This document shows positions 27,094 through 35,431 of a stretch of DNA of 64,000 nucleotides, one piece after another. Numbering within the stretch: position 1 is the stretch's first letter; every line of letters starts with the position of its first letter. The notes under the pieces were generated by a model that saw only the letters and a list, made by a program, of their open reading frames with translations, was not told the DNA's origin and did no database searches. A program made the position numbers and the translations under genes. Source of the DNA: Peptidiphaga gingivicola (lineage in GTDB: Bacteria > Actinomycetota > Actinomycetes > Actinomycetales > Actinomycetaceae); the NCBI RefSeq assembly GCF_001652275.1, contig NZ_LVZK01000001.1, positions 744,001 to 808,000 of the forward strand. The letters are read 5' to 3'.

Positions 27094-27771
27094 TCAGTGA
27101 GCGCGACGCTGGAGGCGTCCGATCTCAATGAGGAGCACCGCTCTTCCCTCGAGTCGGATCCAGCCGCGCGAAACGAAGTCGGCAAGCGACTTGTTGACCG
27201 TTTCGCGGGAAGCGCCCACGAGGTGGGCAAGCTCTTCCTGGGTGAGGTCGTGGGCAACGTAGATGCCTTCGGGGGTCCGCTCTCCGAAGCGATTGGCCAG
27301 ATCGATCAGTGCCTTGGCAACGCGGCCGGGGACGTCGGAAAAGACCAGATCGGCCATCTGCTCGTTCGTGTTGCGCAAACGACGGGCCAGCTCTCGAAGC
27401 ATGGTTATGGCCATGTCGGGATGCTGGTTGATGAAGTTCATCATGTCTTTATGGGCCAAAGAGATCAGGCGGGTGGGCGCGATCGCGGTGACCGTCGAGG
27501 AACGGGCGCCGAGGTCGAACAGCGAGAGTTCGCCGATGATCTCACCCGGGCCGAGAACGGCGATGAGATTCTCGCGGCCGTCGTCGGACGAGTGGCTGAG
27601 CTTGACTTTGCCGTCGGTGACTATGTACAGGCGGTCGCCCTCGTCACCTTCGCGGAAAAGCGAATCGCCTCGTTTGAGAGACGTTTCGCTCATCAGCTGG
27701 CTGAGAGCCTCAAGGTCCTCCGCGTCGATGTCCTTGAAGAGCGGAACCGCCTTGAGAACGCTAATGTCCAT
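27094..27771 (-). CDS. crp: Crp/Fnr-family regulator (actinobacterial CRP/GlxR)
   Basis: 225 residues, ATG at 27771 with AAAGGGAA upstream. The cyclic-nucleotide pocket reads GEIIGELSLFDLGARSSTVTA, with the Glu, Arg and Ser/Thr expected to contact cAMP. A dimerisation helix and a winged helix-turn-helix follow (DLTQEELAHLVGASRETVNKS, FVSRGWIRLEGR). The high similarity to GlxR/Rv3676-type proteins and the divergent position next to nth support a global cAMP-responsive regulator. Confidence 0.95.
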   Translation of the reverse strand: MDISVLKAVPLFKDIDAEDLEALSQLMSETSLKRGDSLFREGDEGDRLYIVTDGKVKLSHSSDDGRENLIAVLGPGEIIGELSLFDLGARSSTVTAIAPTRLISLAHKDMMNFINQHPDMAITMLRELARRLRNTNEQMADLVFSDVPGRVAKALIDLANRFGERTPEGIYVAHDLTQEELAHLVGASRETVNKSLADFVSRGWIRLEGRAVLLIEIGRLQRRAH

Positions 27772-27885
27772 CTGTTCCCTTTCCGTCGTTCAATCCTTTG
27801 TAGTGGATCACACTAAACTCTAACATTGCAATTTACCTCACAGTCGATCATATTTCGAGTTTTCCGAGCGAGTTACGCTTGAGGC

Positions 27886-28572
27886 ATGCCTTCACGTGCC
27901 TCTTTGCCACAGCGTCCACGGTCCCTTTCGGCGCGCAGGGACGCAGCTTTTGAGATAAACCGCCGCCTGACGGCGCTCTATCCCGACGCCGCGTGTGCGT
28001 TGGATTACTCGAACCCCTTCGAGCTGTTGGTGGCCACCGTTCTCTCGGCGCAGACCACGGACGCGCGAGTCAACACCGTCACCCCGCGTCTTTTCGAAGC
28101 CTATCCCGGGCCGGAGGCCCTCGCCGGCGCGGACCGCCTCGAGCTCGAAGACATTCTCCATCCCCTCGGTTTCTACAGGGCCAAGGCGGCCTCCTGCATT
28201 GGCCTTGCCGCCTCTCTGTGCGCGAACCACGGCGGAGAGGTGCCGCGGACCCTGGAAGAGCTCGTCAAGCTTCCCGGCGTCGGGAGGAAGACGGCGAACG
28301 TCGTCCTCGGAAACGCCTTTGGCGTGCCCGGAATCACCGTCGACACCCACGTCGGCCGCCTCGCGCGGCGCTGGGCGTGGACCAGAAGCGAGGATCCCGT
28401 CAAGGTCGAGGCGGACATCGCGCGCCTCATTCCCGAAAGCGAGTGGACGCAGGCATGCCACCGGATTATATTTCACGGGCGTCAAGTATGCCGCGCGCGA
28501 AAGCCCGCGTGCGGGGCGTGCGCACTGGCGGACGTCTGCCCCTCCTACCCGCTTCTTTCCGGGCGGGCTTGA
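27886..28572 (+). CDS. nth: Endonuclease III (DNA glycosylase/AP lyase)
   Basis: 228 residues. The helix-hairpin-helix [18 protein letters not shown] holds the catalytic Lys, and [14 protein letters not shown] holds the catalytic Asp. The C-terminal [4Fe-4S] ligands are arranged C-x6-C-x2-C-x5-C ([17 protein letters not shown]). It excises oxidised pyrimidines in base-excision repair. It is divergent from crp, the standard actinobacterial arrangement. Its last codons lie in a 22-bp direct repeat (28560-28581 and 28589-28610) spanning the junction with the convergent hydrolase gene. Confidence 0.96.
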   Translation: MPSRASLPQRPRSLSARRDAAFEINRRLTALYPDAACALDYSNPFELLVATVLSAQTTDARVNTVTPRLFEAYPGPEALAGADRLELEDILHPLGFYRAKAASCIGLAASLCANHGGEVPRTLEELVKLPGVGRKTANVVLGNAFGVPGITVDTHVGRLARRWAWTRSEDPVKVEADIARLIPESEWTQACHRIIFHGRQVCRARKPACGACALADVCPSYPLLSGRA

Positions 28573-28604
28573 GCCTCAGATTTATTGTCGGGCGGGCTTG
28601 AGCC

Positions 28605-29519
28605 TCAGATCTGGGCCAGAAACTCCAAGACGAGGTCGGTGACGCGGCTGGGCTGCTCTTCTTGGACGAAGTGCCCGGCGTCGGGAACCTCAATGAAGCG
28701 ATAGTTGCCCCTGGCGAACTCGAGGTCCTTTCGCCAGGCCCGCGCAGGCAGGAGCGGGTCGCGTTCGCCGCGCACCGCCCACACGGTCGCGTTCACGAAG
28801 CGGCGGGTGAGGGCCATGTGTTCGCGTCCGTTGATCTTCGACGTCGAAAGGTAAGACCAGCGAAGTTGTTCGAGCGAGATCGACGCGGCCTCGGGCAGCC
28901 GGAGCGCCGCGGTGTAGTTGGCGGCCTCCCCGGAGGCGCCGGCGTTCCCCGGCGCCGACCAGTCTGTCAGGAGCCTTTTGAGGACTTCCTCGTCTGTCAG
29001 GCGCTTCGCCGCGTAATGCGGGATGAGCGTTTTGAGCACCTGGCGCCAGGTCTTGAGCGTCAGGTGCGTGCCGAGCCTTTGGAGGGTGCGCGGATGTGGC
29101 GCTGAGACGGTCATGATGCCTTCGACGACGTCGGGCTCGAGGGCCGCGACCGACCATGCGAGGAAGCCTCCGCGACCCTGGCCTATGACGACGGCCCTTG
29201 ACGTTCCGAGGCTGCGGACGATGGCCGCGAGGTCCTGGGTGAGAAGCATGCCGTCCGCTGAGTCCGGAGTTTTGTCTGACCCGCCTATGCCCCGCTGATC
29301 GATGGCCGCCACCTCATAGCCGGCGAGAGCGACGGCTTCGATCTGGTGGCGCCACGTCCACCAGTATTCCGGGAATCCGTGGACGAGGAGAACGAGCGGG
29401 CGATCGTTGCGGTGCTCGCCCATGTAGGCGATGTGGAATTGGCATCCGTTGGCGTTGATGAGCCGGTGCTGCCAAGGGCCGGGCAGAAAGACCGCCGAGT
29501 TGTCTGCAGGAGCGCTCAT
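28605..29519 (-). CDS. Alpha/beta-fold hydrolase, epoxide-hydrolase-like but lacking the usual nucleophile
   Basis: 304 residues. It has the oxyanion-hole motif HGFPEYWWTWRHQ, AAIDQRGIGGSDKT, a cap domain and a late His in AGHFVQEEQPSRV, all typical of epoxide hydrolase/haloalkane dehalogenase relatives. The nucleophile elbow, normally GHDWGG, reads GQGRGG at 113-118, so the Asp nucleophile position 115 is Gly. The enzyme is therefore either inactive in the classical sense or uses another mechanism. It resembles the EphE-like gene found near nth/crp in mycobacteria (inference). Confidence 0.82.
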   Translation of the reverse strand: MSAPADNSAVFLPGPWQHRLINANGCQFHIAYMGEHRNDRPLVLLVHGFPEYWWTWRHQIEAVALAGYEVAAIDQRGIGGSDKTPDSADGMLLTQDLAAIVRSLGTSRAVVIGQGRGGFLAWSVAALEPDVVEGIMTVSAPHPRTLQRLGTHLTLKTWRQVLKTLIPHYAAKRLTDEEVLKRLLTDWSAPGNAGASGEAANYTAALRLPEAASISLEQLRWSYLSTSKINGREHMALTRRFVNATVWAVRGERDPLLPARAWRKDLEFARGNYRFIEVPDAGHFVQEEQPSRVTDLVLEFLAQI

Positions 29520-29528
29520 CGCCTCGTC

Positions 29529-31532
29529 CTAAGTGTCGTTTGTGTCTGTTGACTCCGCACGCCGAGCCCGCGATGTGGGTACGTACACGTTCTCATACTC
29601 CTGTAGCGATTCGAGTGCGAGCGTGCGGCGCGCAATGAGTACACCATACTTGTGTCCGCGGCGGCGGGCCCAATGTGAAACCGCGCCGGTGAGAATGAGC
29701 ACCCCTCCGAAAACGAATATCAGGCCGGTCAGCATGTCGTACGCCAGCAGATTGGCGACGTTGCGGGTGAAGCCGTTCCCCGCGAGCCGCTGGGAGATTG
29801 GGTCGAGAATCGATCGTTCGGTCCAGCGCGGCAAAGCCACCCCTAGCGCCCCGAAAATCGCGACGATCCAGCCGGTGAAGGTCGCTCCCAAAGACGACGC
29901 CCGGGCGAGGAACCAGATGAGGGCGAGGATTGCCAGCCCTCCGACGAGTTCGCCGGCGCCCGCGAAATCGACCGACGAGCCCTTGTAGGCGGCGACGAGA
30001 CGCGCGTGCGCGTCGGATAGCACGTACCAGGCCGGGGGAACGAGCAGGATCGTGGCAAAAAGCACTCCGACGTGCGCGGGCGCTCGCTTCTTCGGTGCGG
30101 CGGGAACGTCCGATTCCGGGCTGTTGTCGAGGGCCGCCCGTTGAGATTCGGCGTGTGCGGCGCGGCGACGCGAGGGCGCCGACGAGGCTTGCCTGGAGTC
30201 GGTCTCATCTGACTCTTCTGAGGCGGGGGAGGGGGATGGGTCGGGGAAAGCCTCCGATGCGAGGGCGCCGCCGGCGGCTTCCGTGTCGAAGGCCGAGTCC
30301 GTTCTGAACGTCGCGCCCTCGCCAAAGGCCGAGGGGTCCGCGAACGACGTCGCGCTTTCATATGTGCCGCCGATGTCCCGAGACGTTTCGAACGTCGTCG
30401 TGGCGACGTCGTCGCTGAAGATGCTGGAGACGCCGCCGGTCGCGGGAACCCCGTCTGCGTCGACGTCGGCGAGGGCGCGCCTGAGGCTTGTGCGGATGGG
30501 ATGCCTGTTGTCCGACGGCGAGGCTGCCGAGACGACGGCAGACTGAACGGAAAGCGAATGCGCGGGCGAGCGTCGGCCCGCGGCGGAATGCCCGGGAGCT
30601 TGCGAATAAGCCGACGTTTGGGAGCGTGAGCGCCTCGCTGGCGAGGGGCGAGAGGCCGCCGGAGAGTCCGCGGACCCAGGCGGCTGGTCGGCTGCGCGGG
30701 GGCTCGAAAAGGAACCGAGGCCCGCGGCGGCGGCCAAGGACTCACGTATCGCGGCGGGAGATTCGCCGGGTTCGCTTCTTCCGGAAAAGCTCGAAGGGTC
30801 CCGCGACGCCGAATGCCCGAAGGCGGCCGGGGCCGTTTCCTCCGGGTCCTCAGGCGTGATCGACGGCGTCGGCGCGGTGGACAGGAGGCCCCCCGACGGC
30901 ATGGGAGGAGTGGGCGCCGTGGCGCTTTGGCTGGGTGCGGCGCTTTCGGCGGGCGTGACGCTTGGGCTGGGGACGGTTCCCTCGGTCGAGGCACGGTAAG
31001 GCGACGCCGCCTGAGGCGGTTCGGGAGAGCTTGCGGGCGGATAGGCCGCGGCAGAGGAAGCCGCCGGTGTAGGCGAGGCCGCCGTCGAGTGAGGAATCGA
31101 CGTCGTCGCCGGAGAAGCGGTCGACGCGGAGTCAGCGTTCCAAGCCGAAGGCGTCTCCGGGGCGGCGCGGAAAAGGGGCGTGGCAAGGGTGCGAGGGCGA
31201 GTGTCGTCTAGGTTGGGTTCGGACGGCACCTGCGTCGCTCGGGTGAACACGATGCCCGACGGCGCCGGGCCGCGGTTCCCGGATGCCGCGTTGCCGTCGG
31301 ATCCCCTTTTCTCGTTGGACTCTTCGCTTGCCTCGGGTCGTTCATTCGCGCCCGCCCCCTCGCTCGCGTCGGCTCGTCCCTCTGCGTCGGGTTCTTGCGC
31401 GTCGGGCTCTCTTGTCGACGAATGCCCGAAATCCGCCGCTTTTGGCTTCTCTTCATAGAGAGGCTTGAGAATGTGGCCCTCGTCGAACGGTCTGCGCTGA
31501 GGCGAGTTGTAGGGGTCCGTGGGGATCGTCAT
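29529..31532 (-). CDS. Membrane protein with very long disordered Pro/Ser/Ala-rich N-terminus
   Basis: 667 residues from the ATG at 31530-31532, which follows GAGGAGG; longer in-frame starts are unlikely. Residues about 1-470 are low complexity (Pro, Ser, Ala, Glu), with no signal peptide, so they are probably cytosolic. About four TM segments follow (GVLFATILLVPPAWYVL, LVGGLAILALIWFLA, FTGWIVAIFGALGVALP, LLAYDMLTGLIFVFGGVLIL), then a short basic tail. I recognise no family. It is followed downstream by the hydrolase gene on the same strand. Confidence 0.65.
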   Translation of the reverse strand: MTIPTDPYNSPQRRPFDEGHILKPLYEEKPKAADFGHSSTREPDAQEPDAEGRADASEGAGANERPEASEESNEKRGSDGNAASGNRGPAPSGIVFTRATQVPSEPNLDDTRPRTLATPLFRAAPETPSAWNADSASTASPATTSIPHSTAASPTPAASSAAAYPPASSPEPPQAASPYRASTEGTVPSPSVTPAESAAPSQSATAPTPPMPSGGLLSTAPTPSITPEDPEETAPAAFGHSASRDPSSFSGRSEPGESPAAIRESLAAAAGLGSFSSPRAADQPPGSADSPAASRPSPARRSRSQTSAYSQAPGHSAAGRRSPAHSLSVQSAVVSAASPSDNRHPIRTSLRRALADVDADGVPATGGVSSIFSDDVATTTFETSRDIGGTYESATSFADPSAFGEGATFRTDSAFDTEAAGGALASEAFPDPSPSPASEESDETDSRQASSAPSRRRAAHAESQRAALDNSPESDVPAAPKKRAPAHVGVLFATILLVPPAWYVLSDAHARLVAAYKGSSVDFAGAGELVGGLAILALIWFLARASSLGATFTGWIVAIFGALGVALPRWTERSILDPISQRLAGNGFTRNVANLLAYDMLTGLIFVFGGVLILTGAVSHWARRRGHKYGVLIARRTLALESLQEYENVYVPTSRARRAESTDTNDT

Positions 31533-31720
31533 GGTTCCTCCTCTTCGAAAAGCGTACGACAGGCGTGGCCGATCGGAAGGGAAGCTCGAAGTCTGGCGAG
31601 GCGGGCCTCGGCCGTTGAAGAGCGGCTTCTTTCCAAGCCAGCGGACTTCAACTCTTTGAGAGGGGGACAGATTCCGCGTCGCAATGCAACGTGGGGAACG
31701 CGGCATAGGGCGAAATGCAG

Positions 31721-31750
31721 CATGTGGGCGGCCTTTGGGCCGCCCACATG
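31721..31750 (-). terminator. Hairpin terminator downstream of the first small lipoprotein gene
   Basis: A perfect 13-bp inverted repeat (CATGTGGGCGGCC at 31721-31733 with its complement at 31738-31750) with a 4-nt loop, 27 bp past the lipoprotein stop. There is no U-tract, as is common for actinobacterial terminators. Confidence 0.7.
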
Positions 31751-31777
31751 CCGGTGCTCACTTCAGAGCGTGAGGGA

Positions 31778-32143
31778 TCATTTCCCCTGCATAAGTTCCT
31801 TGCGGAACTTCGTCGCGCACTCCCTCGCCGCGCTGCTGAGAGCTTCCTTGTCCTTCTGGAACTGCTTCTCCTTGCCTTGCCTGACCATTGTCTTTTCTTT
31901 GCCGTCGGCGATGGCCTTCAGGTTTTCCTCGCTCATCTTGTCGTAAATCTTGTCCGCGGTGCAGGAGGACAACTTCTCGACGACGTTCGACGGCGCTTTG
32001 CGCATGATGGGCTGGGAGGAAAGAATCTTCGTCAGGCCCTTGCTGACGTCTTCTTTCGAAGGCTTTCCGTCGTTTCCGCAAGCTGCGAGGGAAAAAGCGA
32101 GTGTGGGTATCGCGACGAAAGCTGCGATTTTCTTGCGTAGCAT
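31778..32143 (-). CDS. Small lipoprotein (member 1 of a three-gene family)
   Basis: 121 residues. A basic start and hydrophobic h-region end in the lipobox LAAC (MLRKKIAAFVAIPTLAFSLAAC), so the mature protein is lipid-anchored outside the membrane. The body carries SCTADKIYDKMSEENLKAIAD and a later single Cys (SAARECATKF), probably a disulfide pair. The same C...KIYDK...LN/KGLA pattern recurs in the genes at 32834 and 33567. The function is unknown. Confidence 0.82.
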   Translation of the reverse strand: MLRKKIAAFVAIPTLAFSLAACGNDGKPSKEDVSKGLTKILSSQPIMRKAPSNVVEKLSSCTADKIYDKMSEENLKAIADGKEKTMVRQGKEKQFQKDKEALSSAARECATKFRKELMQGK

Positions 32144-32833
32144 TGTGTTCCTTACTGTTGATGAGACTGCGCTGCGAAAGGATAGCTTTATTTCCAGGAA
32201 GCTACCGAATCGACCGGTTTTAAACCGTCCATCTGCGTCTAACTGGCCATCGGCGTGAACGATGCGTCCCGCATGGATATGGAAGCGTTAAATTCTCCAC
32301 TTTTCTGAGAAGTGCCGAATCGCCGACTGGAACTCGCAAGGGCGAGGCAAGCGAGCAGGTCGAAAAGGCGGCCAAGTTTGTTCTCGGCATAGCACTCCCT
32401 TCTTGTGGACGGCAGACGTTTGACGGCATGAACCGCTCTACCGTTCAAGTTACATTACACGGGTGTGAGCCATGTAAGCGAATCGAGGGGACGGCTCCCC
32501 GCTGATGCGACTCCCGCTTGTTGACTGCAAATTGTTGCAGTTTCACGCCGAAGCAGTGCATTGCGTGACGAAAACCTTGGGCTTGGGGGAAATGACTCTG
32601 TGGGAGCATGCTCGTGCTGGGACAAGCTGGATACAAGGTAATTTGGCGTCGTTTGAAGGCATTGCACGTCGCCTGTCGGCGTGGACTGGGGCACTTGGGC
32701 AGGGCACTTAGAAAACGGGCGGGGCTGCGACGTCGTACTCCGCCCGAACGCCTCCGGTTCGTTTGAGCGCGGCTGAGAATGGGCGTGAGCGGAACTGACT
32801 GAGTTTGAGAACGGCCACAGCCTCGCCGCTCGG
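32144..32833. other. Intergenic gap between lipoprotein genes
   Basis: About 690 bp. Open frames exist on the minus strand but show neither a lipobox nor a family signature and lack convincing RBSs, so I call no gene. The size of the gap is similar to a lipoprotein gene, and it could hold a decayed paralogue, but I could not recover recognisable motifs. Confidence 0.5.
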
Positions 32834-33364
32834 TCACTGATTGCCGGCGCCGCCCCCCATCTGCTGCTTGAGCTGGTTGACGCACTGCAGCGTGGAGCTT
32901 TTAATAAGGGCACTGTCGGAGCGCGAAAGGGGCGCGGTGGTCCTGCCTGTTGCGAGGCCGTTGAGGGTCACGGGCGTTGCCTTGTCGTAGATCTTGTCCA
33001 CTATGCACGTGGACAGGTTCTGGAGGACCTGCTCAGGCACCTTGAGGTTCTTGAGCTGGGGCAACTCCTTGACCATCTTTGACATGCCGGCCACGGCAGC
33101 CTCCTTGGAGGGTTTCTGGGCATTGTTCCCAGACCCTTCGTTGCCCGAGTTTGAGTCGGCAGACGAGCTGTCGTCCGACTGCGATGCCGAACTCGAACCG
33201 GTCGCGGAGGACGGGTCTGCTGAAGGCCGATTTGTGGAAGCGGTGGCTGTCTTGCCTCCGCCCGACGTTTCTTTCGACTCTCCCTTCGAGTCACTCCCGC
33301 AGGAAGCCAGCGAAAGGGCCAATGCGGGAATCGACAGAAAGACGGACAATTTCTTTAGGCGCAT
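32834..33364 (-). CDS. Lipoprotein (member 2 of family)
   Basis: 176 residues, start after GGAGGT. The signal peptide ends in the lipobox LASC. A Ser/Asp/Gly-rich linker of about 55 residues leads to the shared domain: KMVKELPQLKNLKVPEQVL, STCIVDKIYDKATPVTLNGL and a second Cys in TLQCVNQLKQQ. It is similar to its neighbours on both sides, so it arose by tandem duplication. Confidence 0.82.
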   Translation of the reverse strand: MRLKKLSVFLSIPALALSLASCGSDSKGESKETSGGGKTATASTNRPSADPSSATGSSSASQSDDSSSADSNSGNEGSGNNAQKPSKEAAVAGMSKMVKELPQLKNLKVPEQVLQNLSTCIVDKIYDKATPVTLNGLATGRTTAPLSRSDSALIKSSTLQCVNQLKQQMGGGAGNQ

Positions 33365-33566
33365 AATACCTCCGTATGGTTAAGTTCGAGAGCGGCTGCT
33401 GCCTTGCAACCGCTCCCATCAGCCTACAAGGGTACCCTGTGTGACCTCCACTCTCTGCATTGGCCTGACTTGTCGCTGTGTTTACCCTGTTGTTAATTTG
33501 CCTGTTGCTGTGTGTGTCCTGCCGTTCTGCTCTCTTTGGAGCGTTCATCGTTGTTAAAGGGAGCAT

Positions 33567-34079
33567 TCATTGCCGAGAGGAGTTGGAGTCTTGATTCGGG
33601 CCGTCGGTCGATGACGGGTTTGTGCTCTTGTCTGGATCGGTGCCCTTGTTCGGGCTTGTGCTCTTGTCTGGATCGGCGTTCTTGTTCGGGTCCGCGATCT
33701 GGGCGGACGCTTGGCCTGCGCATTCGGTCGCGGCCTTCTCCAGAATCTGTCGGTCCTTCACCGCGATTTGAAAGTCTTGTTTGCCGCTGGCAAGGCCGTT
33801 GAGCGTGAAGGCGGTCGCCTGATCGTAGAGCCGTCCCGTCATGCACTCTCCCATCTTTCGGTACTGATTGTCGGAAAGGTCGAGGGACTCGAAGCTCCCC
33901 GACTCCTTCAGAATCTTCGTCGTTCCCGCCTCCACGCGCCCACGCGGAGGCTTTCGCTGGAGTCTCTCGTTCGCTCCCGAAGCCCCTGTCGACGTCGATT
34001 TCGCGTCGAGGCTGCACGCGGAAAGGGCGAAGGGCAAGAAAGGGACGACGGCGAAGGCTATGAATTTAGTTGCGCGCAT
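33567..34079 (-). CDS. Lipoprotein (member 3 of family)
   Basis: 170 residues from the ATG at 34077-34079 behind AGGAGG. The signal peptide ends with LSAC. The shared domain reads ECMTGRLYDQATAFTLNGLASG followed by a second Cys (KAATECAGQ). The last 40 residues are an Asn/Asp/Lys/Ser/Pro repeat (PNKNADPDKSTSPNKGTDPD), encoded by a short DNA repeat. Unlike members 1 and 2, the disordered part is at the C-terminus. Confidence 0.8.
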   Translation of the reverse strand: MRATKFIAFAVVPFLPFALSACSLDAKSTSTGASGANERLQRKPPRGRVEAGTTKILKESGSFESLDLSDNQYRKMGECMTGRLYDQATAFTLNGLASGKQDFQIAVKDRQILEKAATECAGQASAQIADPNKNADPDKSTSPNKGTDPDKSTNPSSTDGPNQDSNSSRQ

Positions 34080-34300
34080 TTTTCCTCCGAAGTTCGCGTG
34101 GGCCGCATGCGGGTCGTGCGAGAGGCTCGTGCGAAAGGGTCGTTCGTGAAAGGAGTCTATAAGGAGACTGCCCCCAAAGAATACATGTTCAACGGCGTGC
34201 AGGCGTCGAGTTTTCGCCACATGGTCCACAAATTTTTTTGCGTATCCCCAATCCACAATTGGCATTCGGCCGGACGCCAAGCGAAAGCCAACAGAGTTTA

Positions 34301-35431
34301 ATGCCGTTTATGATTACTAAAAATGCAGATAAGGCACGCACCCGCGTTAAGCAGAAAACAGAGGGTGCGGACGGACGGCGACAGGCCCTGGGAACGCACT
34401 CGGGCGTTCGCGGCGGAGGCTCGCGAAGACGGGCGTCGCCCGACGGGAGCCTTCCCGTGGTCGCATTGTCCAGCTCCAGCGCCGCGGTCAGATCGGAAGT
34501 CGATCGAATCGCCGCGTTGGGAGGCATCGACGTCGAGCATGTGGCGGACGGCGGCACGGGCGACGCGGCCGTCCTCAATCTGAGCGAGGTGAGGGCGTCG
34601 GCGGTGAAGGTCCGCGCGTGTTTTCATCCGGCGTACGCCCCGTACTTCGCTTGGGGGTCGCTCGAGCTCACCCTGCCCGATGAGGCTGAGGACCTCCTCG
34701 AGTTGCTTCTCGCGGCGGGGACGACCAGGCGCGGGCAGATCGTCGGCGTCGTCGGAGTTCACGGCGGCGCCGGCGCTTCAACCGTCGCCGCGTGGCTTGC
34801 GCGCACATTGGAAGGCAGGTTCCGGGTGGCCCTCGTCGACGCCGATCAGTGTTCGGCGGGGGCCGACCGACTGCTGGCCCTCGACGGGCAGGCCGGCGTC
34901 AGATGGGCTGATCTGCGGTCGGATTCGGGCGTGCTCGTCCCGGGGAGGCTGCTCAACTCGCTTCCTTCCGAGCGGGGGCTTGCGGTGCTCAGCGCCGACG
35001 ATCGGGGCGCGATGCCTTCGGGCGAGGCGGGGGAGGCCGCGGTGGCGGCCTTGTCGCAGGTGCGCGACCTGTGCGTCATCGACTTGCCCGGAGAGGCTTT
35101 GATCGAAGGGAGCGCCGCCCACCGGCTGCTCGGATGGCTCGACGTCGTCGTGCTCGTGGCGCGCGGCGGGAGCGGTCCGGCGCGGCAACTCGCGCGGGCT
35201 GTGGCGAATGTGCCCGTGGGCGTGGGGATTCTGGTGGCAGCCCTCGGCGTCAGAGGCGGCGAGGCGGCCGTTTGGGAGAGGGACCTCGGCATCGATTCCG
35301 TGTACCCCGTCCGGCTCCTTTCCGGTCTGGCCGGTGACGTCGAACACGGCGTGGGCGTCGGCGAGCGAAAGAGGTCCGCGACCGCCCGCGATCTTGCGGT
35401 CCTCGCGCGGGCGTGCGGAGGTCCGCAATGA
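34301..35431 (+). CDS. CpaE/TadZ-like (Ssd-type) P-loop protein of the Tad locus
   Basis: 376 residues from the ATG at 34301 (no clear RBS; an ATG 9 nt later is possible). An N-terminal receiver-like segment is followed by a MinD/ParA-like domain with a deviant Walker A, GVHGGAGASTVAAWLA, and ALVDADQCSAGADRL. It matches the actinobacterial helicase/secretion-neighbourhood CpaE-like family (TIGR03815). Its stop overlaps the TadA start (ATGA). It probably localises the pilus machine to the membrane or pole. Confidence 0.87.
   Translation: MPFMITKNADKARTRVKQKTEGADGRRQALGTHSGVRGGGSRRRASPDGSLPVVALSSSSAAVRSEVDRIAALGGIDVEHVADGGTGDAAVLNLSEVRASAVKVRACFHPAYAPYFAWGSLELTLPDEAEDLLELLLAAGTTRRGQIVGVVGVHGGAGASTVAAWLARTLEGRFRVALVDADQCSAGADRLLALDGQAGVRWADLRSDSGVLVPGRLLNSLPSERGLAVLSADDRGAMPSGEAGEAAVAALSQVRDLCVIDLPGEALIEGSAAHRLLGWLDVVVLVARGGSGPARQLARAVANVPVGVGILVAALGVRGGEAAVWERDLGIDSVYPVRLLSGLAGDVEHGVGVGERKRSATARDLAVLARACGGPQ

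Noticed and set aside
27800-27850. A CRP operator in the crp-nth intergenic region
   Set aside because: Single TCACA-like half-sites are present, but no TGTGA-N6-TCACA palindrome could be aligned.
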